Source of the DNA: Oscillospiraceae bacterium | GTDB taxonomy: Bacteria; Bacillota; Clostridia; Oscillospirales; Ruminococcaceae | Direction of reading: 5' to 3' | Length of the DNA: 47,887 bases | Assembly (NCBI GenBank): GCA_022787085.1 | Contig: JALFVE010000032.1 | Span: 1 to 47,887, forward strand | Part shown: one piece after another, positions 25,074-33,029 of the stretch | Layout: each line of letters begins with the position of its first letter | Position numbering within the stretch: position 1 is the stretch's first letter | Position numbers and translations under genes: made by a program | Notes under the pieces: model-generated | Database searches by the model: none | Seen by the model: the letters and a program-made list of their open reading frames with translations, nothing else | Told to the model about the DNA's origin: nothing

Positions 25074-25089
25074 TCTATGGACCCGTATA
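25074..25089. promoter_or_regulatory. Leader direct repeat, copy 2 (at the transcription start)
   Basis: CTATGGACCCGTATAA repeats 24973-24988 nearly exactly. It sits immediately downstream of the -10 box, covering the predicted transcription start, a usual position for a repressor site. Confidence 0.5.
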
Positions 25090-25092
25090 ATA

Positions 25093-25121
25093 ATTATATC
25101 AATTTAGCTAACTGTTGTCAA
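25093..25121 (-). promoter_or_regulatory. Promoter of the carbohydrate transport operon
   Basis: On the minus strand TTGACA (25116-25121), a 17-nt spacer and TATAAT (25093-25098), a perfect consensus. The transcript leader to the TTG start at 24908 would be about 175-180 nt. From 25122 to 25263 I see only AT-rich sequence. Confidence 0.85.
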
Positions 25122-25263
25122 TAAGAATTACATTTTTTTGTATATAATTTGCCTGCGCAAATTTGGCAATTTCGCACAATTAAACGATTACGTTATTGGC
25201 AATATTTACATTTAGTATAATTTTTCCGCCCATCTTACCCCCATAAAATTATTCAATCCGTAT

Positions 25264-25309
25264 AAAAAACACAGTCCCGGCAATACAATTTAGCCAAAAC
25301 TGTGTTTTT
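25264..25309. terminator. Second terminator-like hairpin (possibly bidirectional)
   Basis: AAAAACACAGT and ACTGTGTTTTT form an 11-bp stem with an inner GGC/GCC stem. A/T runs at both ends mean it could stop transcription from either side. It lies just beyond the terminator at 25313-25346. Confidence 0.55.
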
Positions 25310-25312
25310 CAT

Positions 25313-25346
25313 AAAAAAAGCCGCCATCCGAAAACGGATGGCGGCT
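25313..25346 (-). terminator. Terminator of the surface-protein gene
   Basis: A 12-bp perfect stem AGCCGCCATCCG/CGGATGGCGGCT with a 4-nt loop and a run of seven T on the minus strand, about 50 nt after the stop codon at 25394. Confidence 0.92.
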
Positions 25347-25393
25347 GAACTTATTTAGCTTACGCCGAAGTTCGGTTTATCTCGGTTAAGAGA

Positions 25394-27175
25394 TTAGCCT
25401 CTCTTCTTAGCTACTACAGCAGCAGCAGCGAGAGCAACGGGGATTACTGCGAGAGCAACAGGAGCGTTGCCGGTTGCAGGAGAGGGAGCTGCCTCAACAG
25501 GAGCAGCCTCAGTCTCAGCCTCAGTCTCAACTACCTCGGGCTCGTCCTCGATAACCTCGGGCTCATCCTCGAGACCAGCGCCAGCGTCGATATCCTCGCG
25601 CTCTTCATCTGTTACAACAACAGTGAGCTTATCCCAGTACCAATCTACAGGAGTGTAGAGGAGCATGGAGGTGAGGAATGTCTTAGCGTCAGTGATCTTG
25701 CCGTCGTCAGTGATATCGAACCAGTCAAATGTGAGGGTGTTGGAGCCCCAGTTGAAGGTGTCAACATCAGAGAGCTGCATTGTGATAGCGTTGTTTACTA
25801 CAACTGCACCTGTGAAGAGGTTGATGCCCCATGCAGAGGAGTAAGAACCATACATATCATAATCGTCAGAATCGAAGAGGCTGTAGTGGTTCAGGTTGTT
25901 GTCTAAAGAAGGAGCATAGAGGTGCTGACCGAAGGTGGGGTTGTGCCAGTCAAAAGAAGAAGTCTGGTAGCCGTAGCCCTGGTCGATATTTACCCACTGA
26001 TTTAATGCGTGGGACTTATAAGTACCAACATATCCATCATAAGATGTGAATGTGAAGGTTACGTTAGTGTGGTTTGCAATTGCATCGTTGATAACAGCGA
26101 TGGGCTTGGTGTAGTAGTTGCCGCCAGCCTTACGGTTCTCGAGAGCCCAAACTACATCGTTCTCCTTAGTAACGATATCTTTTGTGGAACCATCAGCGTT
26201 TGTTACAGTCCAAACGCTCTTGCCGGGGGTAAGAGTAGACTTGAAGGGGATAATAGCCTCTTCAGCAGAACCTGCAGTAAAGGAACCAACTGCAACAGTT
26301 GTAGGCTCGGAAGCGAGAGCAGTATCAGGCTTGATGAGACCCTTCTTATTGCCCTTTGCATCCCAGAAGCCCTTAGCAAATACTTCAGCAGTCATTGTTA
26401 CATCGCCGTAGAAGGAAGTGCCGAAGAACTCTCTGAAAGCATACTCGAGCTCAGCCTCAGTAAGAGTGTTAGACCAATTGGAGATATCACCGATCCAGCC
26501 CCAGCCATTTGCCTTGTTCATGGAAATGGTGTTAGGAATCTCGTATGTCATCTTAGCAACTGCATCTCTTACAGCGTAAGTGGTCTCAGTAACAGTAGGA
26601 AGACCGGCAGCATCTGCATTCTTAGCCACGGAGTAACCGAGAGTGTAGAGATCATACTTTGTGAGGTCGAATGCACCGTAAACATTGTTGCCAACAGCGA
26701 TAGGCATGTCGTAGGATGTACCGCCAAGGGTCTTGTCATAGTAAGCGCCGTCAACATTGTCAGCCTTGGAAGTAGCCTTAAATGTCTGGTACTTCTCCTC
26801 GAGGTCATTGGGGATATCCTTGTAAGGACGAGCAGTGAACTCGAATTCCTTCATAGCGCCAGCGTTAACAGTACCGAGCTCTACGCCGCTCTGAGTGTAG
26901 ATAGTGCCGCCGGTAACAAAGGTGTTGTCAACGCCGAATGTTACATAGCCCTTATCAGGATCCTTGTGTTTATCCCAAGATGCCTTGTTGATTAAAGAGC
27001 CCTCGTAGTTAGCAACTACTGTAACCTTTGCAGCGTTCTTGTTTACGTTGTTTACATAGGTCTTGAGGTCATAGGTGAGAGAAATTGCATCCTGATCAGC
27101 GGATACAACAGCAGCCATTGCAGATACGGCCATTGCGCCAGCCATTACGCCAGCAATTGACTTTTTCATGTTCAT
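25394..27175 (-). CDS. Secreted cell-surface protein with PATG-type sorting tail
   Basis: A 593-residue protein with no family I recognise. It has a signal peptide (1 to about 26, MKKSIAGVMAGAMAVSAMAA) and a long extracellular part rich in Asn, Tyr, Thr and Trp. Near 500 there is a single EF-hand/dockerin-like loop (DITDDGKITDAKTFL). An acidic Glu/Pro/Val/Thr spacer follows (about 535-565; EDEPEVIEDEPEVVETEAE). The tail reads SPATGN, a hydrophobic stretch, then KKRG, which resembles a sortase signal with a relaxed motif, or a simple membrane anchor. It is monocistronic, with a consensus promoter, a 5' hairpin, an AGGAGG site and a strong terminator, all suggesting high expression. Confidence 0.85.
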   Translation of the reverse strand: MNMKKSIAGVMAGAMAVSAMAAVVSADQDAISLTYDLKTYVNNVNKNAAKVTVVANYEGSLINKASWDKHKDPDKGYVTFGVDNTFVTGGTIYTQSGVELGTVNAGAMKEFEFTARPYKDIPNDLEEKYQTFKATSKADNVDGAYYDKTLGGTSYDMPIAVGNNVYGAFDLTKYDLYTLGYSVAKNADAAGLPTVTETTYAVRDAVAKMTYEIPNTISMNKANGWGWIGDISNWSNTLTEAELEYAFREFFGTSFYGDVTMTAEVFAKGFWDAKGNKKGLIKPDTALASEPTTVAVGSFTAGSAEEAIIPFKSTLTPGKSVWTVTNADGSTKDIVTKENDVVWALENRKAGGNYYTKPIAVINDAIANHTNVTFTFTSYDGYVGTYKSHALNQWVNIDQGYGYQTSSFDWHNPTFGQHLYAPSLDNNLNHYSLFDSDDYDMYGSYSSAWGINLFTGAVVVNNAITMQLSDVDTFNWGSNTLTFDWFDITDDGKITDAKTFLTSMLLYTPVDWYWDKLTVVVTDEEREDIDAGAGLEDEPEVIEDEPEVVETEAETEAAPVEAAPSPATGNAPVALAVIPVALAAAAVVAKKRG

Positions 27176-27247
27176 GAAAAATTCCTCCTTGTTTTGTTTT
27201 GGTTTTCTTTATTTATTTCCAAATATGTATGGAAATCAAATAGAACT

Positions 27248-27279
27248 GTGATACCGTGCTTCTGCTCACGTTATATCAC
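27248..27279 (-). other. 5' leader stem-loop of the surface-protein mRNA
   Basis: On the minus strand GTGATATAACGTG pairs with CACGGTATCAC around an 8-nt loop. It begins at the predicted transcription start (about 7 nt after the -10 box), a placement typical of mRNA-stabilising 5' hairpins. Confidence 0.55.
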
Positions 27280-27285
27280 GATATT

Positions 27286-27314
27286 ATTGTACCACCTGCC
27301 GGCAAATATGTCAA
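27286..27314 (-). promoter_or_regulatory. Promoter of the surface-protein gene
   Basis: On the minus strand TTGACA (27309-27314), a 17-nt spacer and TACAAT (27286-27291). The mRNA leader is about 105 nt. Upstream, 27315-27533 is AT-rich with nothing further that I can support. Confidence 0.85.
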
Positions 27315-27533
27315 TGTACATAAACAACAAATTTAATATTCTTTTTTTATCCTTTATGCACACTTTTTGCCTAAAAACCTCAGTTTTGGTCAGCTTTTTA
27401 ATAAGCATTCCTCTTCGGTTCCGTGGTATGTTATAACTATACAACATTTAAGATCATATTTCAATTGATTTTATGCACAAACTTTCACTTGTTTTTCACT
27501 TTGTTTTTGTATATCCGATTTTCTTAAATGCAT

Positions 27534-27567
27534 AAAAAACGGCGCTCTCAGCCGTCCGAGAGCGCCG
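27534..27567 (-). terminator. Terminator after the U32-like paralogue 2 gene
   Basis: A 10-bp stem CGGCGCTCTC/GAGAGCGCCG with an 8-nt loop and six T on the minus strand, 12 nt after the stop codon. A T-run also follows on the plus strand. Confidence 0.9.
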
Positions 27568-27578
27568 CATATTTTTTT

Positions 27579-28502
27579 TCAGAAGTTCAGATAGCTGTAA
27601 TTCAGTGTCCTTGTCATCAGTGCATATCTTGCAGCGTCACGCTTTTCGGGCTTTGCAAGATACATTATCAACTGCTCGCCCAGCACCATAAGATTTGAGC
27701 CTCTTCCTTCGATCTTGAAATTCTCAAAGCCCATATCGGTGTATTTTCCAAATACATCCTCGGGCTTGATGTAAAGCTTTGTCCGCTCCTGTTCGTAAGG
27801 CTCAAAAGTCCTGTAGGGGCAGTCCCATTCGGCAAACTGTGCCCTTTCCTCCCCGGTCATTGTTTTCATATCACCCAGCCGCATCATCACATCTCCGATA
27901 TATTTATAATGTTCCTTTCGTCTGGGGCAGCCGGGCACGCAGTGAGAATTTATCAGCAGCTCGCAGCGCTTTCGTTCTTCGGGAGTGAGTTTCTCAAGCG
28001 TCTCAAAATCATTGTTGAAATTGTAATCGAGAACAACAAGGCTGTAAGGCTTTGCAAGCTCCGCCTTAACCTCGTCAATGCCCGTAATGCACTTGCAGGT
28101 GGAAGATGTTATTTTCATATTGGGGTGAGTCTGCCTGATGTAGCTTTCAAGCAGAGGAGAATTTACAATAACCTCATTCATGCCGTTGTCGGCAATATTC
28201 AGAAGCATATTGCTGTCCCTGTCCTCCAGCGCTTCTTCGGTTATCGAAGGGTTTGTAAATGTGAATCTGTAAGGGATACCTCTTGAATTGTAGCCGTCAA
28301 GGATAGCCTTTGCTCTGTCGGGATAGAAATTTCCCAGTATCATTCTTCCGCCGTTCCACATAACGGCAGGGCTGCCGAAATATGAAGCTATTCTGAAGCC
28401 CTCTCTGAAATAATCGGGTCTTTCCTTGATAAGGTCTGCCAGAACAACATTCAGGCTAACCGATTTTGTTGATTCCGCAACATGAAATCCTATCATATTC
28501 AT
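27579..28502 (-). CDS. U32 peptidase-like protein with conserved cysteines (paralogue 2)
   Basis: 307 residues, collinear with the protein at 4563-5480. Shared blocks are FREG..I.S.FGS/YGS, WNGGR, ITSSTCK, SLVVLDYNFNN and NFKIEGR. Cysteines conserved in both are the one in SSTCK, two in HCVPGC (C-x3-C), and one in EWDCPY. This fits a 4Fe-4S-binding TIM barrel of the U32 group, but cluster and activity are inferred. It is preceded by tatD with a 9-nt gap, so it is probably the last gene of the aroE-flavin reductase-tatD transcript. Confidence 0.7.
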   Translation of the reverse strand: MNMIGFHVAESTKSVSLNVVLADLIKERPDYFREGFRIASYFGSPAVMWNGGRMILGNFYPDRAKAILDGYNSRGIPYRFTFTNPSITEEALEDRDSNMLLNIADNGMNEVIVNSPLLESYIRQTHPNMKITSSTCKCITGIDEVKAELAKPYSLVVLDYNFNNDFETLEKLTPEERKRCELLINSHCVPGCPRRKEHYKYIGDVMMRLGDMKTMTGEERAQFAEWDCPYRTFEPYEQERTKLYIKPEDVFGKYTDMGFENFKIEGRGSNLMVLGEQLIMYLAKPEKRDAARYALMTRTLNYSYLNF

Positions 28503-28511
28503 AATTCCTTT

Positions 28512-29264
28512 CTATATATTAAAAAGTCTCTCGGCATTTTCCGCCGTAATTTCCGCCATATCCTCGGGAGAAACGCCCTTGACCGCCGCCATTGCAGCAA
28601 TGGTATAGGGCAGATTTCCGCTGAAATTTCGCTTTCCCCTGTTTGGCTCGGGAGCCATATAAGGGCAGTCCGTCTCAACCAGAAGCCTGTCAATGGGAAC
28701 AGCCTCCAGAGCCCTCAGAGCTTTTTTGGCATTTTTGAATGTAACGACCCCCGTAAAGCCCACATACATACCCATTTTCACTATCTCCTCCGCAGTCTCG
28801 GCAGAACCCGAAAAGCAGTGCATGACCCCCTTGGGACGGTATTTCCGCAGGATATCCATAGTGTCCTCCCATGCGTCCCGTGAATGGATTATAACGGGCA
28901 GGCAAGCCTCAGCCGCAAGCCTCAGCTGTTCCTCGAAGGCACGCTTCTGAATATCCCTGCTGTGGTTTTCGTAATGATAATCAAGCCCGATCTCGCCGAC
29001 AGCAATGACTTTTTTCCGATCAAGCAGCGCTTTGATATCATCAAGCCTGTCGATCTCGTCAGCCGAATCGGGATGAAGCCCCGCCGCAGCAAATATCTGC
29101 GGATATCTCTCCGCTAATTCTGCCGAAGAATAAGAGCTTTTCACCGAACAGCCGATATTGACGATCTTGCATATATCCCCCGCAAAAAGCCCGTCCAGCA
29201 GTTCATATCGGTCGCTCTCAAAGGCAGCGTCATCATAATGAGCGTGAGAATCAATTATCCTCAT
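28512..29264 (-). CDS. tatD: TatD-family metal-dependent deoxyribonuclease
   Basis: A 250-residue TIM-barrel hydrolase of the amidohydrolase superfamily. The metal ligands are visible: HAH in IIDSHAHYDD, Glu in AVGEIGLDYHY, His in VIIHSRDAW and GVMHCFSGS, and Asp in LVETDCPYMAP. Family members act as 3'-5' DNA exonucleases in repair. The ATG overlaps the stop of the flavin reductase gene by 4 nt. Confidence 0.95.
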   Translation of the reverse strand: MRIIDSHAHYDDAAFESDRYELLDGLFAGDICKIVNIGCSVKSSYSSAELAERYPQIFAAAGLHPDSADEIDRLDDIKALLDRKKVIAVGEIGLDYHYENHSRDIQKRAFEEQLRLAAEACLPVIIHSRDAWEDTMDILRKYRPKGVMHCFSGSAETAEEIVKMGMYVGFTGVVTFKNAKKALRALEAVPIDRLLVETDCPYMAPEPNRGKRNFSGNLPYTIAAMAAVKGVSPEDMAEITAENAERLFNI

Positions 29265-29839
29265 TTCTTCACTGCTCCCTTCTTTTTAACGGAGAATCCG
29301 AAAGCGCCAAGCTTTCTGCCCAATGCAAAATATTCCCCGTGAGCATAAGCCATAAGCCCCGCCTGCTGCAGATTGAGCTTGCCCTTGCTGTCGATATACC
29401 TTTCATCAACGGTAATTCCCGTGATATCCGCAATAAACATGGTGTGGCTGCCAAGCTCTTCAAAGCTTCTCACCCTGCACTCAAGGGATAAGGGAGAAGC
29501 AAGTATAACAGGGCAGCTGACCGTTTCGCCCTTCACGGTCTCAAAGCCGCATTTAGCGAATTTATCAAGCTTTGCGCCGCTTTTCATGCCGCAGAGATCC
29601 ACCTCTTTAGCCATTTTTGAGGTGGTAAGATTTATGACAAATTCTCCCGTTTCCTTTATGATACTATATGAATATCTTTCGGGACGAACTGAAACATATG
29701 CCATAGGCGGACGGGTGTTTACGATACCCGTCCATGCAGCGGTGAGAACGTTTCTTTTGCCGTCCTCGCTGCCGCAGGTAACAAGCGCCGCAGGAACGGG
29801 AGCAATGAGCGCTCCCCCTTTGAATCTCACCCTGCCCAT
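29261..29839 (-). CDS. Flavin reductase-like (flavoredoxin-type) FMN-binding protein
   Basis: A 192-residue split-barrel flavoprotein. The N-terminal GALIAPVPAALVTCGSEDG and AAWTGIVNTRPPMAYVSVRP, followed by SYSIIKETGEFVINL, match the flavin reductase-like domain. Partner and electron donor are unknown. It starts 1 nt after the aroE stop and overlaps tatD, indicating an operon. The C-terminus is basic (KKKGAVKK). Confidence 0.9.
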   Translation of the reverse strand: MGRVRFKGGALIAPVPAALVTCGSEDGKRNVLTAAWTGIVNTRPPMAYVSVRPERYSYSIIKETGEFVINLTTSKMAKEVDLCGMKSGAKLDKFAKCGFETVKGETVSCPVILASPLSLECRVRSFEELGSHTMFIADITGITVDERYIDSKGKLNLQQAGLMAYAHGEYFALGRKLGAFGFSVKKKGAVKK

Positions 29840-29840
29840 C

Positions 29841-30680
29841 TCAAGCCTTTTCCGCCATCAGCCTGTGCATATCGGAAATAAGCTCTGCAATGTCGCTGTC
29901 ATTATATTTTGCGCCGCTCCATATCTCATGGGCAACGACTGCCTGCCATACGAGCATAGCCATGCCGCCGCAGGTTTTAATGCCATGATTTTCAGCGATC
30001 TGCATAAGCTTTGTCCTCTCGGGATTGTAAATAACATCAAAAACAAAGCCGCAGTTCCTGATAATATCCTCGGAAACGGGGCAGTTTTCCACCTTGGGGA
30101 ACATTCCCACAGGGGACGCATTTATAAGCAAATCGAATTTCCCCTCTATCTCCTCGGGGTGAACCACCTTTATGTCATCGGAAAAGCCGTTTGCCCTTGC
30201 ATATTCCTTAACAGGCTCCACCGTATCCTCAAAGCCCTGAGGAACGGATACCGTAAGCCTTGCGCCATGCCTTACAGCCTCAATGGCGATCATTCTGCCA
30301 ACTCCGCCGCAGCCGCACTGGAGAACGGTGCCGTCAAGCCTTGCTCCCGCAGCCTCAAGAGAACGGAGGAAGCCGTCGCAGTCGGTGTTGTAGCCAATAT
30401 ATTTTCCGTCCTTTTTAACAACGCAGTTAACGGAATTATACCTCTTTGCGGAATCCGCAAGCTCGTCAATGTGCTTTATTATCTCAACCTTGTGGGGAAT
30501 GGTGATGTTGAAGCCGTCAAGAGCGAGAACATCATTGATTTTATCTCCCAGTTCCTCGGGGGAATATTCCTTTAATGTGTAATCAAAATCCGACACGCCC
30601 TCAAGCTCAAAAAGCCTCTGATGAATTGGGGGAGACATGGTGTGCTTTAAAGGGAAGCCCAGCAGACCGTAATGCTTCAT
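29841..30680 (-). CDS. aroE: Shikimate dehydrogenase (NADP+)
   Basis: A 279-residue enzyme reducing 3-dehydroshikimate in the chorismate pathway. Substrate-site motifs are FPLKHTMSPPIHQ and NITIPHK (catalytic Lys), and NTDCDGF. The nucleotide-binding loop reads QCGCGGVGR, a variant of GAGGAGRA. An AAAGGA site precedes the ATG. It is the first gene of the aroE-flavin reductase-tatD-U32 operon; no other aro genes are nearby. Confidence 0.95.
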   Translation of the reverse strand: MKHYGLLGFPLKHTMSPPIHQRLFELEGVSDFDYTLKEYSPEELGDKINDVLALDGFNITIPHKVEIIKHIDELADSAKRYNSVNCVVKKDGKYIGYNTDCDGFLRSLEAAGARLDGTVLQCGCGGVGRMIAIEAVRHGARLTVSVPQGFEDTVEPVKEYARANGFSDDIKVVHPEEIEGKFDLLINASPVGMFPKVENCPVSEDIIRNCGFVFDVIYNPERTKLMQIAENHGIKTCGGMAMLVWQAVVAHEIWSGAKYNDSDIAELISDMHRLMAEKA

Positions 30681-30758
30681 GATAATATCAATCCTTTCAT
30701 TGAAATACTATATATAATAGTATAGCAGGAACAATTTACTATATATGGTAAAAATATC

Positions 30759-31679
30759 TTAACCGAGGATCTTCGCAAGGCTCTCGGCGTCCTGAACATT
30801 TGCGATATTAACACCCTTGAGAGTTTTTCTCACAAGACCCGAAAGCACCTTGTTAGGACCGCACTCAATATATGTATCATAACCAAGAGCATTCAGATTT
30901 GCAAGCTCGTCAGTAAATCTTACGGGAGAAACAATGTGCCTTGCAAGCCTCTCGGGCATATTGTCAATGCCGTCAAGCTCTTTTCCCGTAATGTTCGAGA
31001 ACATCTTTATTTTAGGCTCGGAGAAGGTTATTTTTTCCGCAGCGGGCTTGAATTCGTCCGCAGCGCTCTGCATGAGCTTTGAATGGAATGCGGAAGCCAC
31101 ATTCAGCTTAACAGCCCTTGCTCCCATAGCGGAAAGGGTCTCGGCAGCAGCGGCAGCGGCAGCTTCTTCTCCCGCAATAACGGTCTGAGCAAGGGAATTG
31201 TAATTTACGGGAAGAACATATCCATCCGTCTCCTCGCAGACCTTTTCAATTTCCTCAACGGACTTGCCGATAATGGCATACATAGCGCCCTTATTAGCCT
31301 CGGCAGCCTTCTGCATAGCCTCGCTTCTTGCCTTGATGAGCCTGAAGCCGTCCGCACGGGAAACCATTCCCGAATATACCATAGCCGCATATTCGCCAAG
31401 GGAATGACCCGCAGCCGCAGAAGCGGTGATGCCGTTCAGTTCAAGAGCCTTAGCCGCACAAAGGGACACCGCCATAATAGCAGGCTGTGAAACGACCGTC
31501 CTTGCCAGCTCCTCCTCGGGAGCATTGGCGCACTTGTCAAAAAGGTCGAAGCCGAGAATATCACTTGCCTCGTCAAAGATCTCCTTCAATTCGGGATATC
31601 TCTCAACAAGCGAAACGCCCATTCCGGCATACTGGGAGCCCTGTCCCGAGAATAAAAAAACTGTTTTTTCCGCTGTCAT
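30759..31679 (-). CDS. fabD: Malonyl-CoA:ACP transacylase
   Basis: A 306-residue enzyme transferring malonyl from CoA to acyl carrier protein. Motifs are the oxyanion FSGQGSQYAGMG, the nucleophile elbow GHSLGEYAA, an Arg in the middle (LIKARSEAM) and the late His (SAFHSKLMQ). The start at 31679 is set by GGAGG 8 nt upstream. Unusually for a Firmicute fab cluster, it is transcribed away from the other genes, from a promoter shared with an operator-like palindrome. Confidence 0.96.
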   Translation of the reverse strand: MTAEKTVFLFSGQGSQYAGMGVSLVERYPELKEIFDEASDILGFDLFDKCANAPEEELARTVVSQPAIMAVSLCAAKALELNGITASAAAGHSLGEYAAMVYSGMVSRADGFRLIKARSEAMQKAAEANKGAMYAIIGKSVEEIEKVCEETDGYVLPVNYNSLAQTVIAGEEAAAAAAAETLSAMGARAVKLNVASAFHSKLMQSAADEFKPAAEKITFSEPKIKMFSNITGKELDGIDNMPERLARHIVSPVRFTDELANLNALGYDTYIECGPNKVLSGLVRKTLKGVNIANVQDAESLAKILG

Positions 31680-31721
31680 CTGCAAAACCTCCGAAATTTC
31701 AATGATATTACAACAAGTATT

Positions 31722-31751
31722 ATTATAATATAAATTTACAAATAGTATCAA
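31722..31751 (-). promoter_or_regulatory. fabD promoter
   Basis: On the minus strand TTGATA (31746-31751), an 18-nt spacer and TATAAT (31722-31727). The -35 box lies inside one arm of the palindrome at 31746-31778. Confidence 0.75.
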
Positions 31752-31778
31752 ATTTGTAGCTAATTACGAAATTTGATA
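31746..31778. promoter_or_regulatory. Operator-like palindrome between fabD and fabH
   Basis: TATCAAATTT and AAATTTGATA are perfect 10-bp inverted arms separated by 13 bp. It lies in the divergent fab control region and covers the fabD -35 box. The half sites resemble those of MarR-type fatty acid regulators such as FabT, but the arm spacing differs. No regulator gene is adjacent. Confidence 0.6.
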
Positions 31779-31840
31779 GGTATCTTTGTGTCACTTGAAC
31801 ATTACATCAGAAAATTTTTTCAAAATTACTGAAATATCAG

Positions 31841-31870
31841 TTGACAAGAGCCGTTAAAATATATTACAAT
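31841..31870 (+). promoter_or_regulatory. Promoter of the fabH operon
   Basis: TTGACA (31841-31846), an 18-nt spacer and TACAAT (31865-31870), giving a leader of about 125 nt before the fabH ATG. Confidence 0.65.
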
Positions 31871-32001
31871 ATATAATGTATTGTACTGTGTGGAAAAGCA
31901 TTTTGACCACACTAATTATAATAACACATTTTTTCGTAAATTACAATAGTAAACGAGCGGAAAATCCGTCAAAAGACCCGAAAGGATTGATAATTAACAA
32001 A

Positions 32002-33000
32002 ATGAGCGGAATAAATATTGTTTCAACAGGCGGCTATGCGCCCCTTCTTGCAGTTACCAACGACGATATGTCAAGGATCGTAGATACAAACGACGAATGG
32101 ATCAGAACAAGAACAGGAATATCACAGCGCAGAATGTCAAACTGCGAGCCGACATGGTACATGGGCGCTATGGCTTCAAAGCAGGCAATAGAAAGAGCGG
32201 GCATAGACCCCAAGGAAATAGGGCTTATCATCTCCTCCACAATCACAAACGATTTTGTGACTCCCTCGGCTGCCTGCCTTATCCAGCGTGAAACAGGAGC
32301 GGTAAACGCAGCTGCATTCGATCTGGGCGCTGCCTGCTCGGGCTTTGTCTATGCCGTTGATACCGCCTGCCGTTTCCTTGCAACGGACGACAGCCTTAAA
32401 TATGTACTCATTTCAGCAAATGAGAATCTTTCCTATATCACCAACTTCACCGACCGCTCCTCCTGCGTCCTCTTCGGAGACGGCGCTGCGGCTGTGATAC
32501 TCGAAAAGTCGGACAAGCTTTTTACAAGCTGGCTGGGTGCTGACGGCACGGGAGCGAAATTCCTCTACGCAAAGAACGAATACGCTCACAGCCCCTTTAC
32601 CACAGAGGAGCATTTCACCGTTGACGACCAGACCGACCCCGAAGTAAAGCACAGACTCCTCGTTCAGGACGGCAAGGAGGTCTACAAGTTCGCCACAAAG
32701 GCGCTTCCCACCGCAGCGAAAAATGCGGCTGACAAGATCGGTCTTGATATAAATGACATCGACCTTTTCATTCCCCATCAGGCGAATATAAGAATTATCG
32801 AAACTGCCGCAAAGAATCTGGGCGTTTCCATGGATAAATTCTTCACAAACATAGATATGCACGGCAATACATCCAGCGCATCCATTCCCATAGCCCTCAA
32901 TGAAGCCGCAGAAAAGGGCGTGTTAAAGAGAGGCATGAAGGTTTGTCTCGTAGGCTTCGGCGCAGGACTTACCTTAGGCGCTGCAATAATCGAGTATTGA
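32002..33000 (+). CDS. fabH: 3-oxoacyl-ACP synthase III
   Basis: A 332-residue initiating condensing enzyme joining acyl-CoA and malonyl-ACP. The catalytic triad is visible: Cys112 (GAACSGF), His in FIPHQANIRI and Asn in HGNTSSAS. The start at 32002 fits the family N-terminus (INIVSTGGYAP). Its ribosome binding site is weak, with AAAGGA about 15 nt away, so translation initiation may be poor or controlled. It is the first gene of a ten-gene operon. Confidence 0.96.
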   Translation: MSGINIVSTGGYAPLLAVTNDDMSRIVDTNDEWIRTRTGISQRRMSNCEPTWYMGAMASKQAIERAGIDPKEIGLIISSTITNDFVTPSAACLIQRETGAVNAAAFDLGAACSGFVYAVDTACRFLATDDSLKYVLISANENLSYITNFTDRSSCVLFGDGAAAVILEKSDKLFTSWLGADGTGAKFLYAKNEYAHSPFTTEEHFTVDDQTDPEVKHRLLVQDGKEVYKFATKALPTAAKNAADKIGLDINDIDLFIPHQANIRIIETAAKNLGVSMDKFFTNIDMHGNTSSASIPIALNEAAEKGVLKRGMKVCLVGFGAGLTLGAAIIEY

Positions 33001-33029
33001 TACAATAAATATCGAAAGGAACATCGTTT

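Noticed and set aside
25394-25750. Dockerin domain in the surface protein
   Set aside because: Only one loop resembling a dockerin half (DITDDGKIT) is present; a real dockerin needs two, so cellulosome attachment is not claimed.
26009-26995. 328-codon open frame on the plus strand
   Set aside because: Antisense to the surface-protein gene, which has a promoter, ribosome binding site, signal peptide and terminator.
29373-30575. 400-codon open frame on the plus strand
   Set aside because: Antisense to the flavin reductase and aroE genes, both firmly identified; a by-product of codon bias.
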